A stretch of 7,216 bases of DNA, taken from positions 1-7,216 of the forward strand of contig JANXVP010000265.1 in the NCBI GenBank assembly GCA_025351615.1. The letters are read 5' to 3'. How positions within the stretch are numbered: the first letter of the stretch is position 1; each line of letters begins with the position of its first letter. The notes under the pieces are model-generated. The model had not been told where the DNA came from, did not search any database, and was given only the letters and a program-made list of their open reading frames with translations. Positions 1 to 5,400 of the stretch are shown here, in pieces. The position numbers were made by a program, and so were the translations under genes. This DNA comes from Ramlibacter sp. (GTDB lineage Bacteria; Pseudomonadota; Gammaproteobacteria; Burkholderiales; Burkholderiaceae_C).

Positions 1-21
1 GGCCGTGACTGACCTCCACAT
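1..21 (-). CDS. Possible start of a minus-strand gene, cut by the left edge
   Basis: On the minus strand an ATG at 21-19 is preceded by a perfect GGAGG (plus-strand CCTCC at 28-32) with a 6-base spacer. The frame stays open to the edge and reads MWRSVTA. It would begin 26 bases after the stop of the RNB exoribonuclease gene, in the same direction, so it could be the next gene of that transcript. Seven residues are too few to identify anything. In beta-proteobacteria I recall such RNB genes being followed by aroE and mtgA, but nothing visible here confirms that. The GGAGG also forms part of the hairpin at 24-38, so the match may be a coincidence of that structure. Confidence 0.25.
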
Positions 22-23
22 GG

Positions 24-38
24 CCCGCCTCCGGCGGG
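24..38 (-). terminator. GC-rich hairpin just after the RNB gene
   Basis: CCCGCC at 24-29 pairs perfectly with GGCGGG at 33-38 around a 3-base loop, nine bases beyond the stop codon of the minus-strand RNB gene. The position and compact shape suit a transcript end, but no T-run follows on the minus strand, so it is not a classical intrinsic terminator. It could instead be an RNA structure covering the GGAGG ribosome-binding site of a possible downstream gene. Confidence 0.3.
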
Positions 39-47
39 TCGACTACC

Positions 48-1499
48 TCAGGCGCGTTCGAAGTCGATGAGGCTTTTGGCGGCGTCCACTGCCAGCAGCC
101 GGACGCGCACTGTATCGCCGACGTCCAGTCCATCGAAACCGCGCACCACGCGGCCTTCCAGCAGCGGGCTGGCGATGCGCACGAAGGTGCCCTTGGGCGC
201 GGCGCCGGTGACGATGGCGTCGAAGCTCTCGCCGATGCGACCTTCCAGCAGCCAGGCCGCTGCGGCCTTGAGCACCTGGCGTTCCACCTTGCTGGCGTTG
301 TCTTCCTGCAGCGTGCAGTGCTGTGCGATCGCGGTGAGCGCCTCGGCCGAATAGGGCGGCGGCGCAGCGGCGATGGCGGCCTTGAGCAGCCGCTGCGTCA
401 CCAGGTCCGGAAAGCGCCGGTTGGGGGCGGTGGAATGCGCGTAATCGTTCACCGTCAGCCCGAAGTGGCCGAGCCCGGTCGCGCCCGCGGGCGCAGCGGC
501 GTATTCGCCGGAGCCCAGCATCTTGACCACCGCCAGTGACAGGTCGGCGAAACCCGCCGGGTCGGCCAAGCGTCGCGCGCACAGGAAGCGATCCAGTGCC
601 AGCGCATCCGGCGCCGCCGGCAACTGCACGCCGTGGCCCGCTGCCAGTCCCACGATGCGGTCCCACCGCCGTGGCGCCTGCAGCAGGCGTCGCAGCGAGG
701 GGAAGCCCTTTTGCGAAAGATATTGGGCGGTGGCGGAATTCGCAGCGATCATGAGGTCGGCGATCAGGTCCTTGGCGCGATTTTTCTCGTCGGGGTGCAG
801 GTCCACCAGCCTGCCGTCCTGGAACACCGGGCGGGCAGTGATGGTCTTGAGGTTCAGGGCGCCGCGCTGATTGCGCCATTGCCGCAGCCGCGCGGCCAGC
901 GCGTCGTGCAGGCGGAGCTGGTCCTGCAGCCCTGGCACGCCGGCGAGTTGCGACGGGGGCGGCCCGGCGCCGTCCAGCCACGCCGAGACACCGTCGTAAG
1001 TGAGCTTGGCGCGATTCAGCACGGACGCCCGATAGACGTCCGACGCCGACACCGTGCCGTCGGCGTGCACCACCATGTCGACGACCAGGGCCAGGCGCTC
1101 CTGGCCCTGGCGCAGCGACGTGAGGTCGGTGGACAGGACCTCCGGCAACATGGCAAACACGCCGGCCGCGGTGTAGACCGAGGTGGTGTTGGCGCCCGCA
1201 TGCCCGTCGATCGCGCTGCCCGGACGCACCATCGCATCGACGTCGGCAACTGCCACCAGCAGGCGCGTTGCAGCATCGGGAAGCGCTTGCGCCACGCTCA
1301 ACTGGTCGAGGTCGAGCGTGTCGTCGTTGTCGATCGAAAACCAGGTCAGGTTCCGCAGGTCGCGGATGGCGCCATTGCGTTCGGGGCGGGTTTGCGGTGC
1401 GGCTGCCGCCTCCTGCAGGACCTGCGGTGCAAAGTCGGGCAGCAGGCCTCGGGAGCGCATCGCTTTGACGGCGATCTGGTGCAGGTCGATAGGGTCCAT
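48..1499 (-). CDS. RNB-domain 3'-5' exoribonuclease (RNase II/R family, short form)
   Basis: This 483-residue protein is a short member of the RNase II/RNase R family, cytoplasmic enzymes that degrade single-stranded RNA processively from the 3' end. The catalytic signature lies at residues 55-66 (FSIDNDDTLDLDQ). Aligned by eye to E. coli RNase II, D57, D63 and D65 match D201, D207 and D209, but Q66 replaces D210. Y109 (before the AMLP motif) matches Y253, Y168 (AKLTYD) matches Y313, and R361 in STAPNRRFPD matches the SPIR arginine R500. An S1-like OB fold is likely at about 422-482 (GESFDAIVTGAAPKGTFVRI). RNase II has about 644 residues and RNase R about 813; here the two N-terminal cold-shock domains are missing, since only about 50 residues precede the RNB core. 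The start is firm against extension: an in-frame TGA lies three codons upstream (1506-1508). No clear Shine-Dalgarno is visible. The gene diverges from the Bug gene. The RNA target is unknown. Confidence 0.93.
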   Translation of the reverse strand: MDPIDLHQIAVKAMRSRGLLPDFAPQVLQEAAAAPQTRPERNGAIRDLRNLTWFSIDNDDTLDLDQLSVAQALPDAATRLLVAVADVDAMVRPGSAIDGHAGANTTSVYTAAGVFAMLPEVLSTDLTSLRQGQERLALVVDMVVHADGTVSASDVYRASVLNRAKLTYDGVSAWLDGAGPPPSQLAGVPGLQDQLRLHDALAARLRQWRNQRGALNLKTITARPVFQDGRLVDLHPDEKNRAKDLIADLMIAANSATAQYLSQKGFPSLRRLLQAPRRWDRIVGLAAGHGVQLPAAPDALALDRFLCARRLADPAGFADLSLAVVKMLGSGEYAAAPAGATGLGHFGLTVNDYAHSTAPNRRFPDLVTQRLLKAAIAAAPPPYSAEALTAIAQHCTLQEDNASKVERQVLKAAAAWLLEGRIGESFDAIVTGAAPKGTFVRIASPLLEGRVVRGFDGLDVGDTVRVRLLAVDAAKSLIDFERA

Positions 1500-1591
1500 G
1501 GAATGTCAGTGGGTGGAACGTGCCGCGGCCGTGGTGCGAGCGAAAGCCGATTGTCTGTCAAGTCACGACGTCGCAATGAGGGTGACCCATA

Positions 1592-1621
1592 TTGACGCCG
1601 GGTCGCCCCTGCCCGTACCCT
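1592..1621 (+). promoter_or_regulatory. Candidate sigma-70 promoter of the Bug/TctC gene
   Basis: TTGACG at 1592-1597 (five of six matches to the -35 consensus) is followed after 18 bases by TACCCT at 1616-1621, which keeps the key first T, second A and last T of the -10 box. Transcription would start near 1628, giving a leader of about 17 bases that still contains the ribosome-binding site. The -10 box is weak, so this is only a candidate. Confidence 0.35.
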
Positions 1622-1634
1622 GATCGGATTCATC

Positions 1635-1639
1635 AGGAA
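1635..1639 (+). promoter_or_regulatory. Ribosome-binding site of the Bug/TctC gene
   Basis: AGGAA lies five bases before the ATG at 1645. Together with the signal peptide that begins at that ATG, it fixes the start. Confidence 0.7.
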
Positions 1640-1644
1640 TCATC

Positions 1645-2616
1645 ATGCGTCTGCTGCACAAATTTGTCGCTGTCTGTTTGCTCCTGTGCAGCGTCCTGGC
1701 CAGCCCTGCGGCCGCGCAATCCGACTATCCCAGCAAGCCGATCCACTGGGTCGTGGCCTATCCGCCCGGCGGGACCACCGATCTGCTCGCGCGCCTGATG
1801 GCGCAGTGGCTCTCGCAGCGGCTGGGGCAGCAGGTGATCATCGACAACAAGCCCGGGGCCGGCAACAACATCGGCACCGAGTTCGCTGTCCGCGCGCCGG
1901 CCGACGGCTACACCATCTTCCTGGTCAATCCCGCGAATGCAATCAACGCGACGCTGTACCCCAAGCTGCCTTTTGTGTTCCTGGACGATCTGGTGCCGGT
2001 GGCGGGCATCGTCCGGGTGCCGAACGTCATGACGGTGAGCAAAAACTTTCCGGCGAAGAACATCGCCGAGTTCATCGACTATGGCAAGAAGAATCCGGAC
2101 AAGATCAACATGGCCTCGTCCGGCGCGGGCACGTCGGTGCACCTGTCGGGAGAACTCTTCAGATTCATGAGCGGCGCCAGCATGAAGCACATCCCCTACA
2201 AGGGCGCCGGTCCGGCCATCACCGATTTGCTGGGCGGGCAGGTGGACGTCATCTTCGACAACATGCCGTCCATCATCAATCACATCCGGGCCGGCAGCGT
2301 CCGTGCGCTCGGTGTGACCAGCGCGCAGCGCTCGCCGGCGCTGCCGGACGTGCCCGCTATCGCGGAGGTGGTGCCGGGCTACGAGGCGAGCGCGTGGTTT
2401 GGCGCAGCTGCGCCCAAGGGCACACCGGCCGCCGCCATCGCGCGGCTGAATCGCGAATTCAATGCGGCGCTTGCCGACCCCGCGATGAAGGCGAAGCTGG
2501 CGGACCTGGGCGGCGTGCCGATTGCCGGAACGCCGGAGCAGTTCTGGGCGATCCACCGGATGGAAACCGAGAAGTGGGCAAAGATCGTGCAGTTTTCGGG
2601 AGCCAAGGCCGACTAG
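1645..2616 (+). CDS. Bug/TctC-family periplasmic solute-binding protein
   Basis: This 323-residue protein belongs to the Bug/TctC family, extracytoplasmic binding proteins of tripartite tricarboxylate transporters that typically bind carboxylates or amide-like compounds. A signal peptide spans residues 1 to about 24: K6 in the n-region, a hydrophobic core at 7-19, then ASPAAA, with likely cleavage before Q25. The mature protein starts with the family's YPSKPI. Family blocks follow in order: YPPGGTTDLLAR (39-50), NKPGAGNNIGTE (68-79), MASSGAGTSVHLSGELF (156-172), HIPYKGAGPAITDLLGGQVD (182-201) and LGVTSAQRSPALPDVP (222-237). The length is typical and no truncation is seen. No TctA or TctB membrane gene is present, so this is an orphan, as are most Bug genes in Bordetella and Cupriavidus. 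The ligand cannot be read from the sequence. The gene converges on the second SDR and diverges from the RNB gene, so it is probably transcribed alone. Confidence 0.95.
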   Translation: MRLLHKFVAVCLLLCSVLASPAAAQSDYPSKPIHWVVAYPPGGTTDLLARLMAQWLSQRLGQQVIIDNKPGAGNNIGTEFAVRAPADGYTIFLVNPANAINATLYPKLPFVFLDDLVPVAGIVRVPNVMTVSKNFPAKNIAEFIDYGKKNPDKINMASSGAGTSVHLSGELFRFMSGASMKHIPYKGAGPAITDLLGGQVDVIFDNMPSIINHIRAGSVRALGVTSAQRSPALPDVPAIAEVVPGYEASAWFGAAAPKGTPAAAIARLNREFNAALADPAMKAKLADLGGVPIAGTPEQFWAIHRMETEKWAKIVQFSGAKAD

Positions 2617-2648
2617 CCGCGCCTTCGGTTCAGCGGGAATTGCGCGGC
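2616..2648. terminator. Inverted repeat in the convergent gap, possible weak terminator
   Basis: GCCGCGC at 2616-2622, beginning in the last base of the Bug stop codon, pairs with GCGCGGC at 2642-2648 around a 19-base loop. It sits between two convergent genes, where a terminator is expected, but the loop is long and no T-run follows on either strand. The rest of the gap up to 2718 holds no gene or clear signal. Confidence 0.25.
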
Positions 2649-2718
2649 CAACCGGTCTGACCTCTTCTCGCCAAAAGCTGCGACAGCCAATGGGTGGTCT
2701 TCATGTGGGTCTCTCTGC

Positions 2719-3528
2719 CTAGTCGCAACGGGCGCTCATGCCGCCGTCGACGATGATCTCGGTGCCTGTCACGAAGCGCGCTTCGTCCGACGCCAGAAAA
2801 AGCGCGGCGTTGGCGGTGTCGCGGCCGTCCCCCATGAAGGGCAGCGGAATGCGCGCCTGCCGACGCTTGAGCAAGGCCTCGATGTCACCGCCACTCTGGT
2901 TTCTGGCCAGGACCGCGTCCACCAGCGGCGTGTGCAGTTGTCCGGGAACCACCGAATTCATGCGGATGCCCTTGGCTGCGTATTCAACCGCAACCACCCG
3001 CCCGAATTGGATGACCCCGGCCTTCGCCGCCGCATAGCCGACAGCCGCAGCGCCGGTCCAGCGAATCCCAGACGTCGAGGCGATATTCACGATGGCCCCG
3101 GTGCCTTGTTGCTCCATCACCGGCATCACGTGCTTGCACATCAAGAACACACTCGTGAGGTTGATGTCGAGTTGCCGTCCCCAGTCTTCTTCGCTGAGGT
3201 TCACCGGTCCTCCCGGCAACGGGCCCCCGACGTTGTTGACCAGGATGTCGATGCGCCCATACCGCGCGATGCAGGCCGCCACCAACGCCGCGATGGCGGC
3301 GCTGTCGGTGACGTCGCAGGTGTAGGGCATGGCATCCCCGCCGACTTCGCGGACCAGCGCCAGCGTCTCGTTCATCGAGCCGGCGTCCCTGTCCACCGCG
3401 AAAACGCGAGCGCCTTCCTGGGCAAACCGCACCGCGATCGCGCGTCCGTTGCCCCAGCCCGGACCGACGCTCCCGGCCCCCGTGACGAGCGCCACTTTGC
3501 CCGCCAGGCGTCCTGTTGCCTTGTCCAT
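2719..3528 (-). CDS. Short-chain dehydrogenase/reductase (SDR), second of a tandem pair
   Basis: This 269-residue classical SDR is an NAD(P)-dependent oxidoreductase with a Rossmann fold, expected in the cytoplasm. The cofactor loop at 16-32 reads TGAGSVGPGWGNGRAIA, a glycine motif longer than the usual TGxxxGxG. D46 at the end of the second strand (VFAVDRD) suggests NAD(H) rather than NADP(H). Other family marks are CDVTD (71-75), NNVG (98-101, usually NNAG), N123 and the catalytic S151, Y165 and K169 (YAAAK). The C-terminus has TGTEIIVDGG, also typical. The substrate is not predictable; such enzymes oxidise secondary alcohols or reduce ketones or 3-oxoacyl groups. The gene is last in the four-gene minus-strand unit, 15 bases after the related SDR at 3544-4338. 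An AGGA lies nine bases before its ATG. Its paralogue differs enough that distinct substrates are likely (inference). Confidence 0.95.
   Translation of the reverse strand: MDKATGRLAGKVALVTGAGSVGPGWGNGRAIAVRFAQEGARVFAVDRDAGSMNETLALVREVGGDAMPYTCDVTDSAAIAALVAACIARYGRIDILVNNVGGPLPGGPVNLSEEDWGRQLDINLTSVFLMCKHVMPVMEQQGTGAIVNIASTSGIRWTGAAAVGYAAAKAGVIQFGRVVAVEYAAKGIRMNSVVPGQLHTPLVDAVLARNQSGGDIEALLKRRQARIPLPFMGDGRDTANAALFLASDEARFVTGTEIIVDGGMSARCD
3226..3255 (-). repeat. 30-base direct repeat, copy in second SDR gene
   Basis: This stretch is identical, base for base, to 4048-4077, 822 bases away. Both copies lie in the same reading frame and encode RIDILVNNVG of the two SDRs (residues 92-101 here). 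It is a conserved remnant of duplication or a result of shared codon choice, not a mobile repeat. Confidence 0.85.
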
Positions 3529-3537
3529 GGTGCAGCG

Positions 3538-3541
3538 TCCT
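3538..3541 (-). promoter_or_regulatory. Ribosome-binding site of the second SDR gene
   Basis: On the minus strand AGGA lies nine bases before the ATG at 3528 and just after the stop codon of the preceding SDR gene. It supports this start and independent ribosome loading within the operon. Confidence 0.6.
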
Positions 3542-3543
3542 GA

Positions 3544-4338
3544 TCAGGGCGTGACGGAGGTGATACCGCCATCGACCACGATCTGCTGTCCCGTGATGTA
3601 GCGGCTCTCGTCGCTGGCGAGGAACAGCACGGCGTGCGCGACGTCCCAGGCGTCCCCCATGCGCCCCATCGGCACTTGCTTGTGGCGGTGCGCGACGAAG
3701 CCCTCGAAGTCGCCCTTGGCGTACTTGTCGGCCAGCCGCCGGACCAGCGGCGTGAAGACCAGCCCGGGCACCACGCTGTTGAGCCGGATGCCCCGCGCGG
3801 CGTAGATCACCGCGGTGGTCTGCGTCATCTGCATCAGGGCCGCCTTGCCGGCCGAGTAGGCGACCTGCGGCTTGCCCAGGTAGCGCAGCCCGGCGATCGA
3901 TGAGATGTTGACAACCGAGCCACCGCCCTGCGCCTCCATCAGCGGCAGCACGTGCTTGCAGGTGAGGAAGGCGCTTTTCAGATTGACGTCCATCTGCTCG
4001 TCCCAGACGCTTTCGTCCATCGTCACCGGGTCGCCCGGCTCCGAGCGCCCGACGTTGTTGACCAGGATGTCGATGCGACCGAACCGGGCCATGCACGCAT
4101 CCACCAGCTTCTTGACGCCGACGGCCTGCGTCACGTCGCAGGTTTGAACTTCCGCCACACCGGCTTCCTTGCGGATCAGGTCGCGGGTGGCTTCGGCCGC
4201 TTCCAGGTTGAGGTCGCAGCCGAAGACACTGGCGCCTTGCCTGGCAAGCAGCACCGCAATGGCCTTGCCGTTGCCCCAGCCTTCGCCGACGGTGCCGCAG
4301 CCCGTCACCAGGGCGACTTTTTGATCCAGTCTGAGCAT
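3544..4338 (-). CDS. Short-chain dehydrogenase/reductase (SDR), first of a tandem pair
   Basis: This 264-residue classical SDR is a likely NAD-dependent cytoplasmic oxidoreductase. The cofactor loop at 12-28 (TGCGTVGEGWGNGKAIA) has the same lengthened glycine motif as its neighbour. D42 after the second strand (VFGCDLN) points to NAD(H). CDVTQ (67-71), NNVG (94-97) and N119 follow, with catalytic S147, Y161 and K165 (YSAGK); the Ser-Tyr spacing is 14 in both SDRs. The end has TGQQIVVDGG. The two SDRs share motifs throughout and are clear paralogues, but they are not near-identical. The start is well supported by AAGGAG eight bases upstream. The gene begins 36 bases after the acyltransferase stop codon and ends 15 bases before the second SDR, so all are probably on one transcript. 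The substrate is unknown; a chromosomal link to an acyltransferase pair could mean modification of a sugar, lipid or hydroxy acid, but this is speculation. Confidence 0.95.
   Translation of the reverse strand: MLRLDQKVALVTGCGTVGEGWGNGKAIAVLLARQGASVFGCDLNLEAAEATRDLIRKEAGVAEVQTCDVTQAVGVKKLVDACMARFGRIDILVNNVGRSEPGDPVTMDESVWDEQMDVNLKSAFLTCKHVLPLMEAQGGGSVVNISSIAGLRYLGKPQVAYSAGKAALMQMTQTTAVIYAARGIRLNSVVPGLVFTPLVRRLADKYAKGDFEGFVAHRHKQVPMGRMGDAWDVAHAVLFLASDESRYITGQQIVVDGGITSVTP
4048..4077 (-). repeat. 30-base direct repeat, copy in first SDR gene
   Basis: Identical to 3226-3255 and in the same frame; it encodes residues 88-97 (RIDILVNNVG). It marks the common origin of the two SDR genes. Confidence 0.85.
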
Positions 4339-4346
4339 GTGTTTTT

Positions 4347-4352
4347 CTCCTT
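4347..4352 (-). promoter_or_regulatory. Strong ribosome-binding site of the first SDR gene
   Basis: AAGGAG on the minus strand lies eight bases before the ATG at 4338, with an A-rich spacer. It is the best Shine-Dalgarno in the window and suggests the SDRs are made in larger amounts than the two genes upstream, which have weak or no sites (inference). Confidence 0.8.
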
Positions 4353-4374
4353 GGCCGCGCAGGCGAAATCGATT

Positions 4375-5400
4375 CTAGATCGGGGCCCGCCGCCGGACGG
4401 CCTGCCGGTAGCGCTCCACCGGTTGGTCGATGAGGACATACGACAGCAGGGAGCAGGCGACGACGGCCGCGAACACCACCAGGAAATAGTGCGCGCCCTC
4501 GCGCATGCCGGGCATGTCGGCGCTCCCCAGGCCGTGAAACAGCCATGCGCTGACCACCACACCGACCGCCCAGTGCAGCAGGAACATGGGATAGGCGATC
4601 TTGCCCAGGATGGCTGCGATGCGCGCGATCCATGTGTCCTGGCCGATCTGGTGCTGGACCAGGTACAGCAGGATCAGCGAAAAAGGCAGGACGCTGGAGG
4701 CCAGGTTGGCTTTGTCCACGTCTGCCTGCTCCAGGGCCGGGACCAGGTAGACGTGGATCAGGTAGGCCGCGCACGCCAGCACGAAGATCCCGCGGCGGAT
4801 ACGGACCGCGCCGCGGTAGAAGTAGCTGAGCGAGCCAAGCGCAAAAACGAATCCGTTGCCGACCGGGCTGCCATAGAACTCGAACGGCAGGATCTTCAAG
4901 GCGCACAGCGCGCCGACCGGCAGGCTCACCAGGCACAGCGCAACAGTGGCCCGCTTCGAACGCGCCGTCACCAGGCCGATCAACAGGTAGAAGTAGAGCT
5001 CGGTTCCCAGCGTCCAGGTCGCGGGCAGGACCCGCACGCCGCTGTCGACCAGGCCGAAGATCGCGACTTGCGGCAGCCATTCCGCCGCGGTCTGCGGCCA
5101 TCGCAGATAGGTGTTGATGTGAAAGGCCACGTCCGGGTACAGGTGGATGGTGAGCAGGCCCAGGCCGAGCGCCGCCAGATACTGCGGATAGATGCGAAGC
5201 GCGCGATTGAGCAGGAAGGCCCGGGTCCGTGCCGGCATCGGATAGACCTCCTGCACGATCTGCGTGATGAGGAAGCCGCTGATGAAAAAGAAGCCCAGCA
5301 CAGCGACCGGCCCGGCGCCCGGCGCTGCCGCGTTCCACAGATGAAAGATGACGACGTTGAATGCGAGAAAGAATCGCAGCAGGTTGAGGCCTGCGTTCAT
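4375..5400 (-). CDS. Acyltransferase-3 family membrane O-acyltransferase
   Basis: This 341-residue integral membrane protein has the acyltransferase-3 (Acyl_transf_3; OafA/NodX/OatA) fold of about ten helices, which moves acyl groups, often acetyl, from cytoplasmic acyl-CoA to a polysaccharide, lipid or other acceptor at the periplasmic side. Family marks occur in order: LNLLRFFLAFNVVIFH (5-20) with R9 and the essential H20, GFFFISGFLI (36-45), NRALRIYPQYL (65-75), ATWTLGTELYFY (127-138) with W129 and E134, LGKIAYPMFLLH (265-276), and IDQPVER (324-330) before a basic tail. The open frame extends 86 codons further upstream, but that part overlaps the SGNH gene in another frame and looks unlike protein. 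The ATG at 5400 overlaps the SGNH stop as ATGA, which supports this start and translational coupling; no separate ribosome-binding site is seen. The protein has no C-terminal SGNH domain, in contrast to OatA/OafB; the neighbouring gene may supply it. Confidence 0.93.
   Translation of the reverse strand: MNAGLNLLRFFLAFNVVIFHLWNAAAPGAGPVAVLGFFFISGFLITQIVQEVYPMPARTRAFLLNRALRIYPQYLAALGLGLLTIHLYPDVAFHINTYLRWPQTAAEWLPQVAIFGLVDSGVRVLPATWTLGTELYFYLLIGLVTARSKRATVALCLVSLPVGALCALKILPFEFYGSPVGNGFVFALGSLSYFYRGAVRIRRGIFVLACAAYLIHVYLVPALEQADVDKANLASSVLPFSLILLYLVQHQIGQDTWIARIAAILGKIAYPMFLLHWAVGVVVSAWLFHGLGSADMPGMREGAHYFLVVFAAVVACSLLSYVLIDQPVERYRQAVRRRAPI

Larger units (their letters stand above)
1500..1644. 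other. Divergent intergenic region between RNB and Bug genes
   Basis: These 145 bases separate two divergent start codons and must hold the start signals of both genes. A plausible rightward promoter is listed separately. Leftward, a perfect TTGACA -35 hexamer reads on the minus strand at 1561-1556, but no acceptable -10 lies 16-18 bases further, so no leftward promoter is claimed. No small open reading frame with a ribosome-binding site was seen. Confidence 0.7.

Noticed and set aside
1556..1561. Perfect TTGACA -35 hexamer on the minus strand before the RNB gene
   Set aside because: No -10-like hexamer lies 16-18 bases downstream; the region there is GC-rich.
1562..1586. GTCAC/GTGAC inverted repeat around the CGACGTCG palindrome before the Bug promoter
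   Set aside because: Arms of only five bases are expected by chance in 145 bases of GC-rich DNA and no regulator gene is adjacent, so it is not called an operator.
633..1595. 320-codon plus-strand open frame opposite the RNB gene
   Set aside because: Antisense to a gene with clear catalytic motifs; the translation has no domain-like pattern.
1675..1692. Lipoprotein signal reading of the Bug N-terminus because of Cys 11 and Cys 15
   Set aside because: Neither cysteine follows a lipobox (L-[AS]-[GA]-C); both lie inside the hydrophobic core, and a normal AAA cleavage site follows.
1633..2556. 307-codon minus-strand open frame opposite the Bug gene
   Set aside because: The plus-strand Bug protein has all family blocks and a good ribosome-binding site; the antisense translation is Arg/His/Asp-rich without hydrophobic pattern.
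4367..4374. AATCGATT palindrome between the acyltransferase and the first SDR
   Set aside because: Too short to be meaningful, no terminator stem or T-run, and the gap is only 36 bases.
2984..5338. 784-codon minus-strand open frame across the acyltransferase and both SDR genes
   Set aside because: It lies in another frame of genes with complete family motifs, its translation is rich in Arg, Gly, Ala and Pro with no recognisable domain, and such long shadow frames are usual in GC-rich DNA.
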